The notes under the pieces were generated by a model. That model saw only the letters and a program-made list of their open reading frames with translations, was not told where the DNA came from and searched no databases. 64,000 nucleotides of DNA from positions 124,001 through 188,000 of the forward strand of contig CAISDA010000020.1 in assembly GCA_903884005.1 (NCBI GenBank), written 5' to 3'. The stretch is from an uncultured Ignavibacteriota bacterium (lineage in GTDB: Bacteria > Bacteroidota > Ignavibacteria > UBA10030 > UBA8401). This document shows, piece by piece, positions 33,302 to 42,474 of the stretch. A program made the translations under genes and the position numbers. Position 1 is the stretch's first letter; each line of letters opens with the position of its first letter.

Positions 33302-36100
33302 GTGAACTGCGCATGGGAGCCTCTGCGCCTTCTTCGCACGATCGCCGTCGGCGTGGCCGCACCACTTGTTATGCACTACTCGGCGCAGGCGCAGGTCGCG
33401 GACTCGCTCCGCGGGCGGGATACCATCTCGCCCTATAATGCCGCTGCGACCGCCGGGAACCAGGGTGCGGACTCTCTCCGCGGGCGGGATACCATCTCGC
33501 CCTATAATGCCGCTGCGACCGCCGGGAACCAGGGTGCGGACTCGCTCCGCGGGCGAACCGCCATCTCGCCCTTTGCTGCCCCTGCAGCGGCAGTGAAGGA
33601 ACTCCCGGACACCCTCGCCATCGCGCGCGCCGATTCAACGAAGAAGCCAGCGAGCGGCATCGATTCATCGGTCGCGTACACGGCGTCGGACTCCATCGTG
33701 TTTTCGTATCCGACGAGGATCATGAAGATGTTCGGCAAATGCGATGTGAAGTACAAGACCATGGCGCTCAACGCCGAACGCATCAATGTCACGTGGAGCG
33801 AGAACAAGCTGGACGCGTACGGCGTGCTCGATTCGTCGCGGGCCGGCAATCCCGATTCGATCAAGCAGCGGTACTCCGGCATGCCCGTGATGGTGGACGG
33901 CAGCGAAAAATACGAAGGCTTCAAGATCGCATACAATTTTAAGACGCAGAAGGGACGCATCACGCTCGGTGAGACCGCGAAAGACCAGGGCTACTACTAC
34001 GGCGAGCACATTAAGAAAATCGAGCCCGACGTTCTCTTCATCGCCGACGGCATGTTCACGACGTGCAGCCTCGGACATCCGCACTATTATTTTTTGAGCC
34101 CCGAAATGCGCGTGACGGTGAAGGACAAGATCGTGGCGCGCCCGATCTATCTCTACATTGCCGACGTTCCTCTGTTCGTGCTGCCCTTCGGCGTCTTCCC
34201 GAGCCAGAGCGGCCGCCGCTCCGGCATCATCGCTCCCGCCTACGGAGACGACGCGCTGCAGGGACGCTACATTTCGCATCTCGGATATTATTTCGCGCTG
34301 AGCGAGTATTACGATCTGGCTCTCTCGGGCGATTGGTATGCAAGCGGCACGTGGCGCGCACGGTCGCACATCCGCTACACGAAGCGGTACGATTTCACCG
34401 GAGACATCAACGTCGAATATTCGCGCACGAAGATCGGCGAGCCGATCGATTACAACCGCCAGGACCAGGAAAATTATTACGGGTCCATTCGCCACAGCGA
34501 AAATTTCGATCCCACAACGCAATTGAACGTGAATTTCACGTTCGCGAGCAACAATTCTTTTCTGGCGACGAACAATTATTCCCGCCGGCTGGAGCAGCAG
34601 ATCTATTCGAATGCGACCTTCACTAAATCGTGGGAGGGCACGAACAATCTGCTGAGCGTCAACATCCAGCGTGTCCAGGATCTGGTGCACGGCTCGATCG
34701 ATGCAACGGTGCCTGTGCTCAGTTTTTCAAATTCGCAGATCTATCCGTTCCGTTCGGCGAAAAAATCGCGCCCCGGCTCCACGGACGGCAATGAATCGAA
34801 ATATTCGTGGCTCGAGATGCTCGGCATCTCCTATAATGGCACGGCCGAACACATCGAGAAAAAAACCAGGACGTCGGACACGGTGGACTTCACGCGCTAC
34901 AGCCGCAGCGGCGTGAATCACAATCTCGGATTTTCCATCGCGCCCAAGGCGGGGTTCTTCACCGTCCAGCCGTCGTTCTCGTACCAGGAGCGCTGGTACG
35001 ATAAGAGCACGACATTCGTCCGCATCGATTCCGCAACACACGCGCCCGTGTTCGAGGACGCCAAAGGCGTAAACGCGCTGCACACATTCAGCACCGGTGT
35101 GTCTGTGTCCACAAAGCTCTACGGCATGCTGCGGTCGCCCATTCCGGGACTCGCCGGGTTCAGGCATACGGTAACGCCGTCCCTCTCGTATTCGTACACG
35201 CCCGATTTTTCGAAACCGTTCTGGAACTATTACGGCACCTACACCGACGCGCAGGGCGTCCAGCAGAAATACAGCCGCTATGCAGGCGAAGTCTTCGGCG
35301 GCGCCCCGGAAGGCGAATCGCAGTCTCTCAGCCTCAGCATCGGCAACCTCTTTGAAACAAAAACGGCGCCGAAAGATACGACCGTGAAGGAACAAAAATA
35401 CCAGTTGCTCAATGTGAACGCGTCTGTTGCGTACAATTTTGCGGCCGAGCAGCAGCGTCTCTCCCCGCTGAGCCTGAGCTATCGGACCAGCATCGGCGAG
35501 ATCCTGAGCCTCAGCGGCGCTGGCACATACAATTTTTACCTGTACGACCAGCCGCTCCGAACGCGCGTGAACCGGTTCCTCATCAACAACGGCGGCGGGC
35601 TGGCGCAGCTGACGAATTTTTATATCAGTCTCTCGACATCGCTCAGAGGCGAAAAAAAGCGCGCGCAGACCACCGAGCAGGTCAGCGACAGTCTCCGCAT
35701 CGACGAAAAACGCCGCTCGCTGCAAAGCGGCTTCCGCACCGTCTATGACGAGGACATTCCCGATTTTTCAATACCGTGGAATCTCGCGGCTACATTCACG
35801 TTCAACCAGTCGCAGGAGGATCCGCAGCAGATCTTCCGCTCCGCCAACCTCGGGCTCAACGGCGGATTCAACCTCACCGAGAATTGGCGCTTCACGGCGT
35901 CGGCCAGTTACGATGTCGTGAGCCGGCAGTTCGCGGCGCCGAGCATCAACATCTATCGCGACCTGCATTGCTGGGAAATGACGTTCAGTTGGCAGCCGAT
36001 GGGCACGATGGCCGGCTACCGCCTGGAGATCCGCGTGAAGGCCCCGCAGCTGCAGGACATCAAGCTCACGAAGCAGTCGCACTCCAGCGGCTATTATTAA
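33302..36100 (+). CDS. lptD: LptD-like outer-membrane LPS assembly protein
   Basis: Large outer-membrane beta-barrel protein that inserts LPS into the outer leaflet. The open frame begins at a TTG at 33173. The most plausible start I see is the GTG at 33302, which gives a signal peptide (WEPLRLLRTIAVGVAAPLV ending SAQAQ); a GTG at 33233 is another option. After the signal come 23-residue tandem repeats (see separate entry). Next is an OstA-type periplasmic jellyroll (TMALNAERINVTWSENKLDAYG ... YEGFKIAYNFKTQKGRI), then the LptD signature FTTCSLGHPHYYF and a long beta-barrel rich in alternating aromatic strands. A separate lptCAB operon lies 26 kb away. Confidence 0.9.
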   Translation: MNCAWEPLRLLRTIAVGVAAPLVMHYSAQAQVADSLRGRDTISPYNAAATAGNQGADSLRGRDTISPYNAAATAGNQGADSLRGRTAISPFAAPAAAVKELPDTLAIARADSTKKPASGIDSSVAYTASDSIVFSYPTRIMKMFGKCDVKYKTMALNAERINVTWSENKLDAYGVLDSSRAGNPDSIKQRYSGMPVMVDGSEKYEGFKIAYNFKTQKGRITLGETAKDQGYYYGEHIKKIEPDVLFIADGMFTTCSLGHPHYYFLSPEMRVTVKDKIVARPIYLYIADVPLFVLPFGVFPSQSGRRSGIIAPAYGDDALQGRYISHLGYYFALSEYYDLALSGDWYASGTWRARSHIRYTKRYDFTGDINVEYSRTKIGEPIDYNRQDQENYYGSIRHSENFDPTTQLNVNFTFASNNSFLATNNYSRRLEQQIYSNATFTKSWEGTNNLLSVNIQRVQDLVHGSIDATVPVLSFSNSQIYPFRSAKKSRPGSTDGNESKYSWLEMLGISYNGTAEHIEKKTRTSDTVDFTRYSRSGVNHNLGFSIAPKAGFFTVQPSFSYQERWYDKSTTFVRIDSATHAPVFEDAKGVNALHTFSTGVSVSTKLYGMLRSPIPGLAGFRHTVTPSLSYSYTPDFSKPFWNYYGTYTDAQGVQQKYSRYAGEVFGGAPEGESQSLSLSIGNLFETKTAPKDTTVKEQKYQLLNVNASVAYNFAAEQQRLSPLSLSYRTSIGEILSLSGAGTYNFYLYDQPLRTRVNRFLINNGGGLAQLTNFYISLSTSLRGEKKRAQTTEQVSDSLRIDEKRRSLQSGFRTVYDEDIPDFSIPWNLAATFTFNQSQEDPQQIFRSANLGLNGGFNLTENWRFTASASYDVVSRQFAAPSINIYRDLHCWEMTFSWQPMGTMAGYRLEIRVKAPQLQDIKLTKQSHSSGYY
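33398..33595 (+). repeat. 69-bp in-frame tandem repeat related to the GGGCGAGAT palindrome, inside lptD
   Basis: Two almost identical 69-bp units (33398-33466 and 33467-33535, differing at GACTCGCTC/GACTCTCTC) and a third diverged partial unit to about 33595. They encode ADSLRGRDTISPYNAAATAGNQG twice and ADSLRGRTAISPF once. Each unit contains GGGCGGGATACCATCTCGCCCTA, one mismatch from the dispersed palindrome. The repeat lies just after the predicted signal peptide, in what should be a flexible periplasmic linker. Confidence 0.9.
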
Positions 36101-36255
36101 GCGTGCGAAACGATTCACCGCGCCGCAGCGTTAGAGAGAGTACAATTACACGCAGGCACTACTCTCACTCGGTGTCATTCTAAAAGAAGCGCAGGAGCGC
36201 ACCATACAACGCCCTGCACGCTGCCGATGAATGATGCATTGATGAAAACGCATTC

Positions 36256-38154
36256 ATGTCCAACAGACTTTCCAAAGAAAAATCTCCGTACCTGCTCCAG
36301 CATGCAGAGAACCCCGTAGACTGGTACCCGTGGGGAACCGATGCATTCGAAAAAGCGCGGGCCGACGGCAAACCCATCTTCCTTTCCATCGGCTATTCAA
36401 CGTGCCATTGGTGTCATGTGATGGAGCGCGAGTCGTTCGAAAATCACGACACGGCCGCGTTCTTGAACGAACACTTTGTGTCCATCAAAGTTGACCGCGA
36501 AGAGCGTCCCGACATCGATCGTGTCTATATGGCTGCGGTCCAGACGATGACAGGCGGCGGCGGATGGCCCATGTCTGTGTTCCTCACGCCGGAGTTGAAA
36601 CCGTTTTACGGCGGCACCTATTTTCCTCCGGCCGACATGTATGGCCGTCCGGGATTCCCTTCCGTGCTCGAGCGCATTCGTCAATTCTGGGTCGAGGAGC
36701 GAGGGAAGATCGAAGAGTCGGGCGAGCAGCTGCTCGAGGCGCTTCGCGAACAGAATGACGCGGATGGGGAGCGTGTCGAACCGAACGAGCGGCTTCTCGA
36801 TGCGGCGTTCGAGACCATCGCCGCGAGTTACGACACTGAGCACGGCGGATTCGGACACGGGGCAAAATTTCCGCGGCCCGCGGTGTTCACATTCCTCTTC
36901 CGGTACTACAGGCGCACGGGGAACGAGAACGCACTCCGTATTGCGCTCACGAGCCTGATGGCGATGGCCAGCGGCGGCATGTACGATCATCTCGGCGGCG
37001 GGTTCCACCGGTATTCCGTCGATCCGCAGTGGCGTGTGCCGCATTTCGAAAAGATGCTCTTCGATCAGGCGCAGCTTGTGCGCGTCTACACCGATGCCTA
37101 CGCGATCACGCACGATGCGTTTTTTGCCGAGGTCGCCCGCGGCACCATCGGCTATGTGATGCGCGAGTTGACAGACGCACGCGGCGGATTTTTTTCAGCC
37201 GAAGATGCGGACAGCCATGAAGACGGTTCGCCGCACGCCGCACGCGAGGGGGCGTATTATGTGTGGACACGACGGGAGATCGATGCTGCGCTCACGACGG
37301 ACGAATCGCGGATCTTCACTCTTTATTATTCCATCGATGCGCAGGGCGCCGGGCGCGGGAACGTGGCGTCCGATCCGCACGGCGAATTCGGCGGAAAAAA
37401 TATTCTCTTCGCGCCCCATACGCTTGTGCAGGCGGCGGATCTGTGCATGATGGGCGTTGAGGAAGCCGGTGCGCTGCTTGAGTCGGCACGAAAAAAAATG
37501 CTGGCCCTGCGATCCATCCGGCCGCGGCCGTTGCTGGACGACAAGATCATCGCCGGATGGAACGGACTCATGATCGGCGCGCTGGCGCATGCGGCGTCGG
37601 TGCTCGGGGATGAACGCTGTCTCACCGCCGCAGTGAGGGCTGCGGAATTTGTTGCGGCTGAGCTTTATGATGGCGATCGAAAGATCCTCTACCGCCGGTA
37701 TCGCGGCGGCGAAGCGTCGAACGAGGCGCACCTGGATGACTATGCATGCGTGGCCGCAGGTATGCTGGACCTCTACGAGGCGACGTCGGATGGACGATGG
37801 AAGGATGTTGCCGTTGCGCTCACGGGCATACAGGAGGCGGCCTATTGGGATTCGGCCGCAGGCGGATTCTATGACACATCGGGGAAAGATCCGTCCGTGC
37901 TCGTGCGCATGAAAGAAATGTACGACGGTGCCGAGCCTGCAGGCAATTCTGTCGCGGCAATGAACCTGGTCCGGCTCTCCCGTATGGCCGACACGCCGCG
38001 GTATCAGGCGCTTTCTCACGCGACGCTCAGATGCTTTTGTTCTAAAATTCAGGGGATCCCGCACATGATGCCCTTGCTGCTGAGCGCGGTTGACGAATGG
38101 CTGCTACAGCCTGAGTCCGCCTGTACAGAAGAATCGTGCGCTGTTCCCCCCTAG
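36256..38154 (+). CDS. Thioredoxin-domain protein of the YyaL/SPATA20 family (DUF255)
   Basis: A 632-residue protein with an N-terminal thioredoxin-like domain and a C-terminal (alpha/alpha)6-barrel-like region. The opening [25 protein letters not shown] and the redox-like Cys50/Cys53 in [14 protein letters not shown] are hallmarks, as are [11 protein letters not shown] and [12 protein letters not shown]. No signal peptide, so cytoplasmic. The family is widespread from bacteria to humans with no settled biochemical role. It stands alone here between lptD and the STAS gene. Confidence 0.92.
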   Translation: MSNRLSKEKSPYLLQHAENPVDWYPWGTDAFEKARADGKPIFLSIGYSTCHWCHVMERESFENHDTAAFLNEHFVSIKVDREERPDIDRVYMAAVQTMTGGGGWPMSVFLTPELKPFYGGTYFPPADMYGRPGFPSVLERIRQFWVEERGKIEESGEQLLEALREQNDADGERVEPNERLLDAAFETIAASYDTEHGGFGHGAKFPRPAVFTFLFRYYRRTGNENALRIALTSLMAMASGGMYDHLGGGFHRYSVDPQWRVPHFEKMLFDQAQLVRVYTDAYAITHDAFFAEVARGTIGYVMRELTDARGGFFSAEDADSHEDGSPHAAREGAYYVWTRREIDAALTTDESRIFTLYYSIDAQGAGRGNVASDPHGEFGGKNILFAPHTLVQAADLCMMGVEEAGALLESARKKMLALRSIRPRPLLDDKIIAGWNGLMIGALAHAASVLGDERCLTAAVRAAEFVAAELYDGDRKILYRRYRGGEASNEAHLDDYACVAAGMLDLYEATSDGRWKDVAVALTGIQEAAYWDSAAGGFYDTSGKDPSVLVRMKEMYDGAEPAGNSVAAMNLVRLSRMADTPRYQALSHATLRCFCSKIQGIPHMMPLLLSAVDEWLLQPESACTEESCAVPP

Positions 38155-38362
38155 ACCATACGCAACAGGAAAAAATGCAGGCGGGAGATGAAAAAATGTT
38201 TTTTTTTAGAGCCGGCACTTAAAAAGTATTTGCTTTTATTTGAAATTTTACAGAAATTGTTAATTGCACGTCATACTATATGTATAGATGCCGGTAGTTT
38301 CAGCGGAATATACTGTGTACAGCGGCGAACATCGATCCTTCCACGAGCGAGGAGAGTACGAG

Positions 38363-38704
38363 ATGAAAATAAAAATGGAATTGAAAGGCGACATTGCGGT
38401 CATCGGGCCGAAAGGGTCACTGGTTGGAGGGGAAGAAACGGATGAACTGCGTTCGGCTGTTGCTCAGCTTCTGGAAAAGGGAAACACGAAATTGATCGTG
38501 GACCTTGCCCAGGTGGATTATATGAACTCGACGGCAATTGGCGCATTGGTCTCCGCACACACATCATATGCGAATCGTTCGGGGAAAGTCATTCTCTGCA
38601 ATGTGAATAAAAAAATTACGAATATCTTTGTGGTGACTAAACTTTCGATGATTTTCCAGATCGAGGAAACGCCGGCGGAAGCCGAACTCGCGCTGACGAA
38701 ATGA
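38363..38704 (+). CDS. STAS-domain protein, anti-sigma factor antagonist-like
   Basis: A single STAS domain of 113 residues from the ATG at 38363 (MKIKMELKGDIAVIGPKGSL), with GAGGAGAG as ribosome-binding site. The usual phosphorylatable serine is Ser56 in VDYMNSTAIGALV. Such proteins bind and are phosphorylated by an RsbW/SpoIIAB-type kinase, or act in other partner-switching systems. No anti-sigma kinase, phosphatase or sigma factor is adjacent. It precedes the exbB gene by 66 bp, so co-expression with the TonB energy module is possible. The upstream 200 bp are AT-rich and probably hold a promoter. Confidence 0.88.
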   Translation: MKIKMELKGDIAVIGPKGSLVGGEETDELRSAVAQLLEKGNTKLIVDLAQVDYMNSTAIGALVSAHTSYANRSGKVILCNVNKKITNIFVVTKLSMIFQIEETPAEAELALTK

Positions 38705-38770
38705 TCGGCCAAGCATGATAGTTAATTTTTTGTTTTTTTTATCCATTATTTTTTTACAAGGAGCAGTTCT

Positions 38771-39514
38771 ATGAAACAGGGTATTTTCAACACCATGGTC
38801 TTTGTTCTCGCTTTTGCCATCGGGTTCACCGTGTATTATACGGTGTTCGGCACCGCACCGAAAGAAAGCATTCTCCACGATTTATTCACTGGCGGTCCGC
38901 TTATCGCGTGCTTGATGGCCTTATCCATCATGGTATTGACATACATTGTGGAACGGTTGCTCTCGCTCCGTAAAGCTGCGGGCAAGGCTCCGCTGCCGAA
39001 ATTCCTGACTGTCCTCGTGAAGCATGTCAACGACGGCGACGTCACGAAAGCCGTCGCGGCGTGCGACGCCCAGCGCGGTTCGCTTGCCAATATCGTTCGC
39101 TCAGGTCTGTCGCGTTTCAACGAACTGCGCGGAGAAAAGATGGACAAAAAAGACAAGATGGCCGAAGTGAAGCGCGTCATCGAAGAAGCCACCATGCTTG
39201 AAATGCCGATCCTCGAAAAGAATCTTATCGCCCTGTCCACGATCGCCTCGATCTCGACATCGGTCGGTCTTCTCGGAACAGTTATCGGCATGATCCGTGC
39301 GTTCGCCGCACTCGCCAAAGCCGGTTCCGCCGATGCGGTCGGACTCTCCAAAGGTATCTCCGAAGCGTTGTTCAACACTGCCGGCGGTATCGCGCTCGCC
39401 ATTGTGTCCATTGTTGCCTACAACTTCTTCACGACGAAGATCGACGGCATGACGTACATGATCGACGAAGCCAGCAAGGATATCATTGAAAACCTGCAAA
39501 CCAAAGCCGAATAA
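38771..39514 (+). CDS. exbB: MotA/TolQ/ExbB proton channel family protein
   Basis: Inner-membrane proton channel subunit that energises TonB. It has an N-terminal span (MVFVLAFAIGFTVYYTVF), a second near residue 45 (LIACLMALSIMVLTYIVERLL), a cytoplasmic helical part, and two C-terminal spans with the conserved IASISTSVGLLGTVIGMIRAF and LFNTAGGIALAIVSIVAYN. AAGGAGC precedes the ATG. It is followed by two exbD genes and tonB, a standard ExbBDD-TonB order in this phylum. Confidence 0.93.
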   Translation: MKQGIFNTMVFVLAFAIGFTVYYTVFGTAPKESILHDLFTGGPLIACLMALSIMVLTYIVERLLSLRKAAGKAPLPKFLTVLVKHVNDGDVTKAVAACDAQRGSLANIVRSGLSRFNELRGEKMDKKDKMAEVKRVIEEATMLEMPILEKNLIALSTIASISTSVGLLGTVIGMIRAFAALAKAGSADAVGLSKGISEALFNTAGGIALAIVSIVAYNFFTTKIDGMTYMIDEASKDIIENLQTKAE

Positions 39515-39534
39515 TTTAAGGTCAAGAGATACTT

Positions 39535-39993
39535 ATGTCTAAAAAACGAGTTGGTGTTAAAGTGGATATGACGCCGATGGTGGACGTCGGGTTCCTGCTG
39601 TTGACGTTCTTCATGTTGACGACGCAGTTCAAACCCGAGGACGCTGTCGAAGTTCAATTGCCCGAATCTCATTCGGTATTCAAGCTTCCCGATGCGGATG
39701 TCATAACGATATCGATCGGCAAGGACGGCAAAACATTTCTCGGCTTCGATTCACAGGTAATGCGCGGAAACATCTTCGGTGAAGCAAACAAACTTCGCGC
39801 CGGCATGGAAGTTCAGCCGGACGTCGATCACCTGGGACAGCTTTTGATCCGCGCTCGCACGATGAACCCGAAATTGAGAACAGTGATCAAATCGGACAAG
39901 GATACGGAATATGATGTTGTGGAACGCGTGATGAGCCTGCTTCAGAAGGTCAACATCACACGGTTCAATCTTGTCACGAATCAGGCAAAATAA
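39535..39993 (+). CDS. exbD: ExbD/TolR family biopolymer transport protein (first copy)
   Basis: A 152-residue protein with one N-terminal membrane span and a periplasmic domain. The membrane motif VDMTPMVDVGFLLLTFFMLTTQF contains the conserved aspartate that carries protons with ExbB. The periplasmic part ends with LLQKVNITRFNLVT. It lies 20 bp after exbB and 19 bp before a second, different exbD, so the complex may be a heteromer. Confidence 0.93.
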   Translation: MSKKRVGVKVDMTPMVDVGFLLLTFFMLTTQFKPEDAVEVQLPESHSVFKLPDADVITISIGKDGKTFLGFDSQVMRGNIFGEANKLRAGMEVQPDVDHLGQLLIRARTMNPKLRTVIKSDKDTEYDVVERVMSLLQKVNITRFNLVTNQAK

Positions 39994-40012
39994 TTGAAGA
40001 AGGATATAAATC

Positions 40013-40528
40013 ATGGCTGATGTACAGGCGTCTCAATCGCGCGGAAAACAAAAGCATTCCAAGAAGAAGTCGCATCGTGTCGGTGTACGTATCGATATGA
40101 CTCCCATGGTGGACGTTGCATTTTTGCTGTTGACATTCTTCATGTTGACGACAACGATGGCGAAGCCCCAAACCATGGAGATCAATCTGCCGCCTGGTGA
40201 TGCAAATGTTGAAGTCGCAGAATCGAACCTTTTAACGGTGCGCGTAGTTCCCACAGAAAAAGACACAATTTGGATTTATACCAATGTGGGCGTCGACAAA
40301 CCTGTGAAAATTGAAGGCAGTCGTGCGAAATCGATTCATGCGCTGGGCAAGTTGCTGTTCGACAGTCAAAAAGCCAATCCCAAGCTCATTACCCTGCTGA
40401 AGATCGACCGCAAGGCGAAGTATGTGGATATGGTGAACATCATGGACGAGATGAACCTCGCGGAAATAACGCGATTTAGTCTCGCACCGATGGGGGATGT
40501 GGACAAAAAAATTCTCGAAAAAATTTAG
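40013..40528 (+). CDS. exbD: ExbD/TolR family biopolymer transport protein (second copy)
   Basis: A second ExbD-type protein (171 residues) with a basic N-terminal extension (SQSRGKQKHSKKKSHRVG) before the span IDMTPMVDVAFLLLTFFMLTTTM. The periplasmic region differs from the first copy, with a longer loop (VRVVPTEKDTIWIYTNVGVD) and the ending DEMNLAEITRFSLAPM. Paired, unequal ExbDs next to one ExbB are frequent in Bacteroidota relatives. Their division of labour is not known from sequence. Confidence 0.93.
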   Translation: MADVQASQSRGKQKHSKKKSHRVGVRIDMTPMVDVAFLLLTFFMLTTTMAKPQTMEINLPPGDANVEVAESNLLTVRVVPTEKDTIWIYTNVGVDKPVKIEGSRAKSIHALGKLLFDSQKANPKLITLLKIDRKAKYVDMVNIMDEMNLAEITRFSLAPMGDVDKKILEKI

Positions 40529-40568
40529 CACAATAGACAATTCATTGTTGAAGTTAAGGAGTTAATTT

Positions 40569-41306
40569 ATGGCAGGCGCAACAGCAAATGTGAGCGGGCC
40601 GTACGGGGTTATTGAGCTGCGCAAGCTCTATCCGAAAAATATCACGCGAGCTCTCATTATCGCCACGCTCATACATTTTGCAGCGATTGGATCGTACTAT
40701 GTCATGCAGTGGTTGAAATCGGAAGATGAACCCATTTATTCGGCACGCGTCGTATTGAAGTATTCGGACCTCGGTCCGCCTCCGTCGTTGTCAAGCTCTG
40801 CGGCGGCGCCCTCGGTGTCTGTTGCGGGTCCTTCGGCGAAACCCACGGTCGGTACGCCTGTTCCGGTGCCGGATGCGGAGATCAGCCCGGAAGCGACGAT
40901 TGCCACGCAGACGGAAATGGCGAACGTGAGCGGGGCCTCTGTTGAAGGCGCCGCCGGTGCCGGCGGAACCGAGATCACCAATGACATGAAGATCGAAGAC
41001 GACGGTCCTCCGCCGGATTTCGTGCCGGTGGAAAAACAGCCGGTCCCGATCAAGAATCCCCCCCCGTCGTACCCTGAAATTGCCCGGCGTGCCGGCGTTG
41101 AAGGTACCGTGTGGGTGAAGATCTGGGTCGACAAGGAAGGCAAGGCAAAGAAGGCGCAGGTCATTAAATCGGATGCCGAACTGTTCAACCAGAACGCCAT
41201 CGATGCGGCCTTACAGTGGACGTTTACTCCCGCTGTGATGAACAATGGCCCGGTTGCCGTGTGGGTATCCATTCCCTTCAAGTTCAAACTGAACCAGGCC
41301 CGGTAA
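40569..41306 (+). CDS. tonB: TonB-family energy transducer
   Basis: Couples the ExbB/ExbD proton channel to outer-membrane transporters. It has a short cytoplasmic N-terminus, a membrane span (ALIIATLIHFAAIGSYYVM), a Pro/Ala/Ser-rich periplasmic linker, and a C-terminal TonB domain (YPEIARRAGVEGTVWVKIWVDKEG; AIDAALQWTFTPAVMNNGPVAVWV). AAGGAG lies a few bases before the ATG. No TonB-dependent receptor is in the window, so its client is unknown. Confidence 0.93.
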   Translation: MAGATANVSGPYGVIELRKLYPKNITRALIIATLIHFAAIGSYYVMQWLKSEDEPIYSARVVLKYSDLGPPPSLSSSAAAPSVSVAGPSAKPTVGTPVPVPDAEISPEATIATQTEMANVSGASVEGAAGAGGTEITNDMKIEDDGPPPDFVPVEKQPVPIKNPPPSYPEIARRAGVEGTVWVKIWVDKEGKAKKAQVIKSDAELFNQNAIDAALQWTFTPAVMNNGPVAVWVSIPFKFKLNQAR

Positions 41307-41313
41307 CAGAGTG

Positions 41314-41538
41314 ATGGATCCCAGCAGGCTTGTTATCTACGTCGGATATGCCATGGCAGCAGTATTTTGCTGCCTTGGCATTATTGTTCTATATGGTGGG
41401 GTGCCAGGGATCGAGATTCCTCCGTCGCACGTCCGGACTCTGACCGGATGTGCCATGTTGCTGTATTCCGTGTTTCGCTTCATCACCACACGCACCAAAG
41501 ACAAGCAGAATCATGAGGATAACTCCCCGCTGGACTAA
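41314..41538 (+). CDS. Small membrane protein, two predicted spans, unknown function
   Basis: A 74-residue protein starting at the ATG 41314; the track start is an adjoining GTG. Two hydrophobic segments (YVGYAMAAVFCCLGIIVLYGGV and TLTGCAMLLYSVFRFI) are followed by a charged tail (TRTKDKQNHEDNSPLD). It follows tonB by 7 bp and overlaps the PstS-like gene by 26 bp, so it is part of the operon and likely real. I do not recognise a family. Confidence 0.7.
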   Translation: MDPSRLVIYVGYAMAAVFCCLGIIVLYGGVPGIEIPPSHVRTLTGCAMLLYSVFRFITTRTKDKQNHEDNSPLD

Positions 41539-42436
41539 TATCATCGTGTTGTGTACGGCGGTCACGAGCCTCTGGTGGAGCGGATGTTCCAAGAGCGGCG
41601 AGGGATCGCCCACGAGCGGAAAGGCCACGATCTATGCGTCGGAGGACATCTATCCGGCCATTGAACTGGAGGTCCAGGCGTTCGAACAGCAATACGAGAA
41701 CGCACGGATCACCCTGCTGACCGCGTCGCCCCGCGAAGCGATTGCGCACCTTGTCAACGACAGCGTCAAACTTGTCATCGTTTCGCGGCAGCTCACCGCC
41801 GACGAAGCGGCGGTCATCACGAGCCACTCCATCGCCATCGATTCTGTGCTCGTCGCCTACGACGGTATAGCCGTTATTGCAAACACGGCGAACGCCATGC
41901 AACATGTCTCACTAGAGCAGCTCCGCGCTCTTGCCGACGGCAAAAAACCGTCGCTTAAAAGCGTCGGCGGAGCCTCTGCCGACAATGTGATCCTCGCCTT
42001 CGGGGGCAGGAACTCCGACATGCGCGAAGAGCTTGCACTGCGACTCATTGCCGGCGCACACTACATCGACGCCATTGCGCCCTGCACGACAACGACGCAT
42101 GCCGTCGCGTTCGTGGCGGGGCACCCGGCTGCTGTCGGGTTTATCGGGCTCAGCTGGACGAAGCAGCTCCCCGCATCTGTCGCCGTGCTCGCTGTCGGCG
42201 ATCCGTCATTCAAACGCCTGCCGTATTACGATACGCTGGAATATTTTCCTCCGCATCCGGCACACCTCTACAGAAATTATTATCCGCTCCGCCGTTCCAT
42301 CTATGTGCTCTCCCGCGGCACTCATGTCAATGTCGACAAGGGATTTCTGGCATTTCTGGCCGGCAGAGAAGGTCAAACTGTATTTAACAAAAATGGATTG
42401 GTCCCTGCAACAATGCCTATCCGATTAGTTCCGTAA
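41513..42436 (+). CDS. PstS-like substrate-binding lipoprotein without an adjacent ABC transporter
   Basis: From the ATG at 41513 (MRITPRWTN) a signal peptide ends in a lipobox WWSGC, so the protein is predicted to be lipid-anchored. The rest is a type 2 periplasmic-binding fold of the PstS-like kind: IYASEDIYPAIELEVQAFEQQY, KLVIVSRQLTADE, GIAVIANTAN, and the ending IYVLSRGTHVNVDKGFLAFLAGREGQTVFNKNGL typical of phosphate-binding proteins. PstA/B/C are not adjacent. It lies inside the ExbBDD-TonB gene string and may sense or shuttle an anion rather than feed an ABC importer. Confidence 0.85.
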   Translation: MRITPRWTNIIVLCTAVTSLWWSGCSKSGEGSPTSGKATIYASEDIYPAIELEVQAFEQQYENARITLLTASPREAIAHLVNDSVKLVIVSRQLTADEAAVITSHSIAIDSVLVAYDGIAVIANTANAMQHVSLEQLRALADGKKPSLKSVGGASADNVILAFGGRNSDMREELALRLIAGAHYIDAIAPCTTTTHAVAFVAGHPAAVGFIGLSWTKQLPASVAVLAVGDPSFKRLPYYDTLEYFPPHPAHLYRNYYPLRRSIYVLSRGTHVNVDKGFLAFLAGREGQTVFNKNGLVPATMPIRLVP

Positions 42437-42474
42437 CACTCCTCGTATTTTTTTACCAGAACAAGGTCACTATC

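Noticed and set aside
33398-33595. CRISPR-like array
   Set aside because: The repeats are directly abutting 69-bp units with no spacers and encode protein in frame; no cas gene is present.
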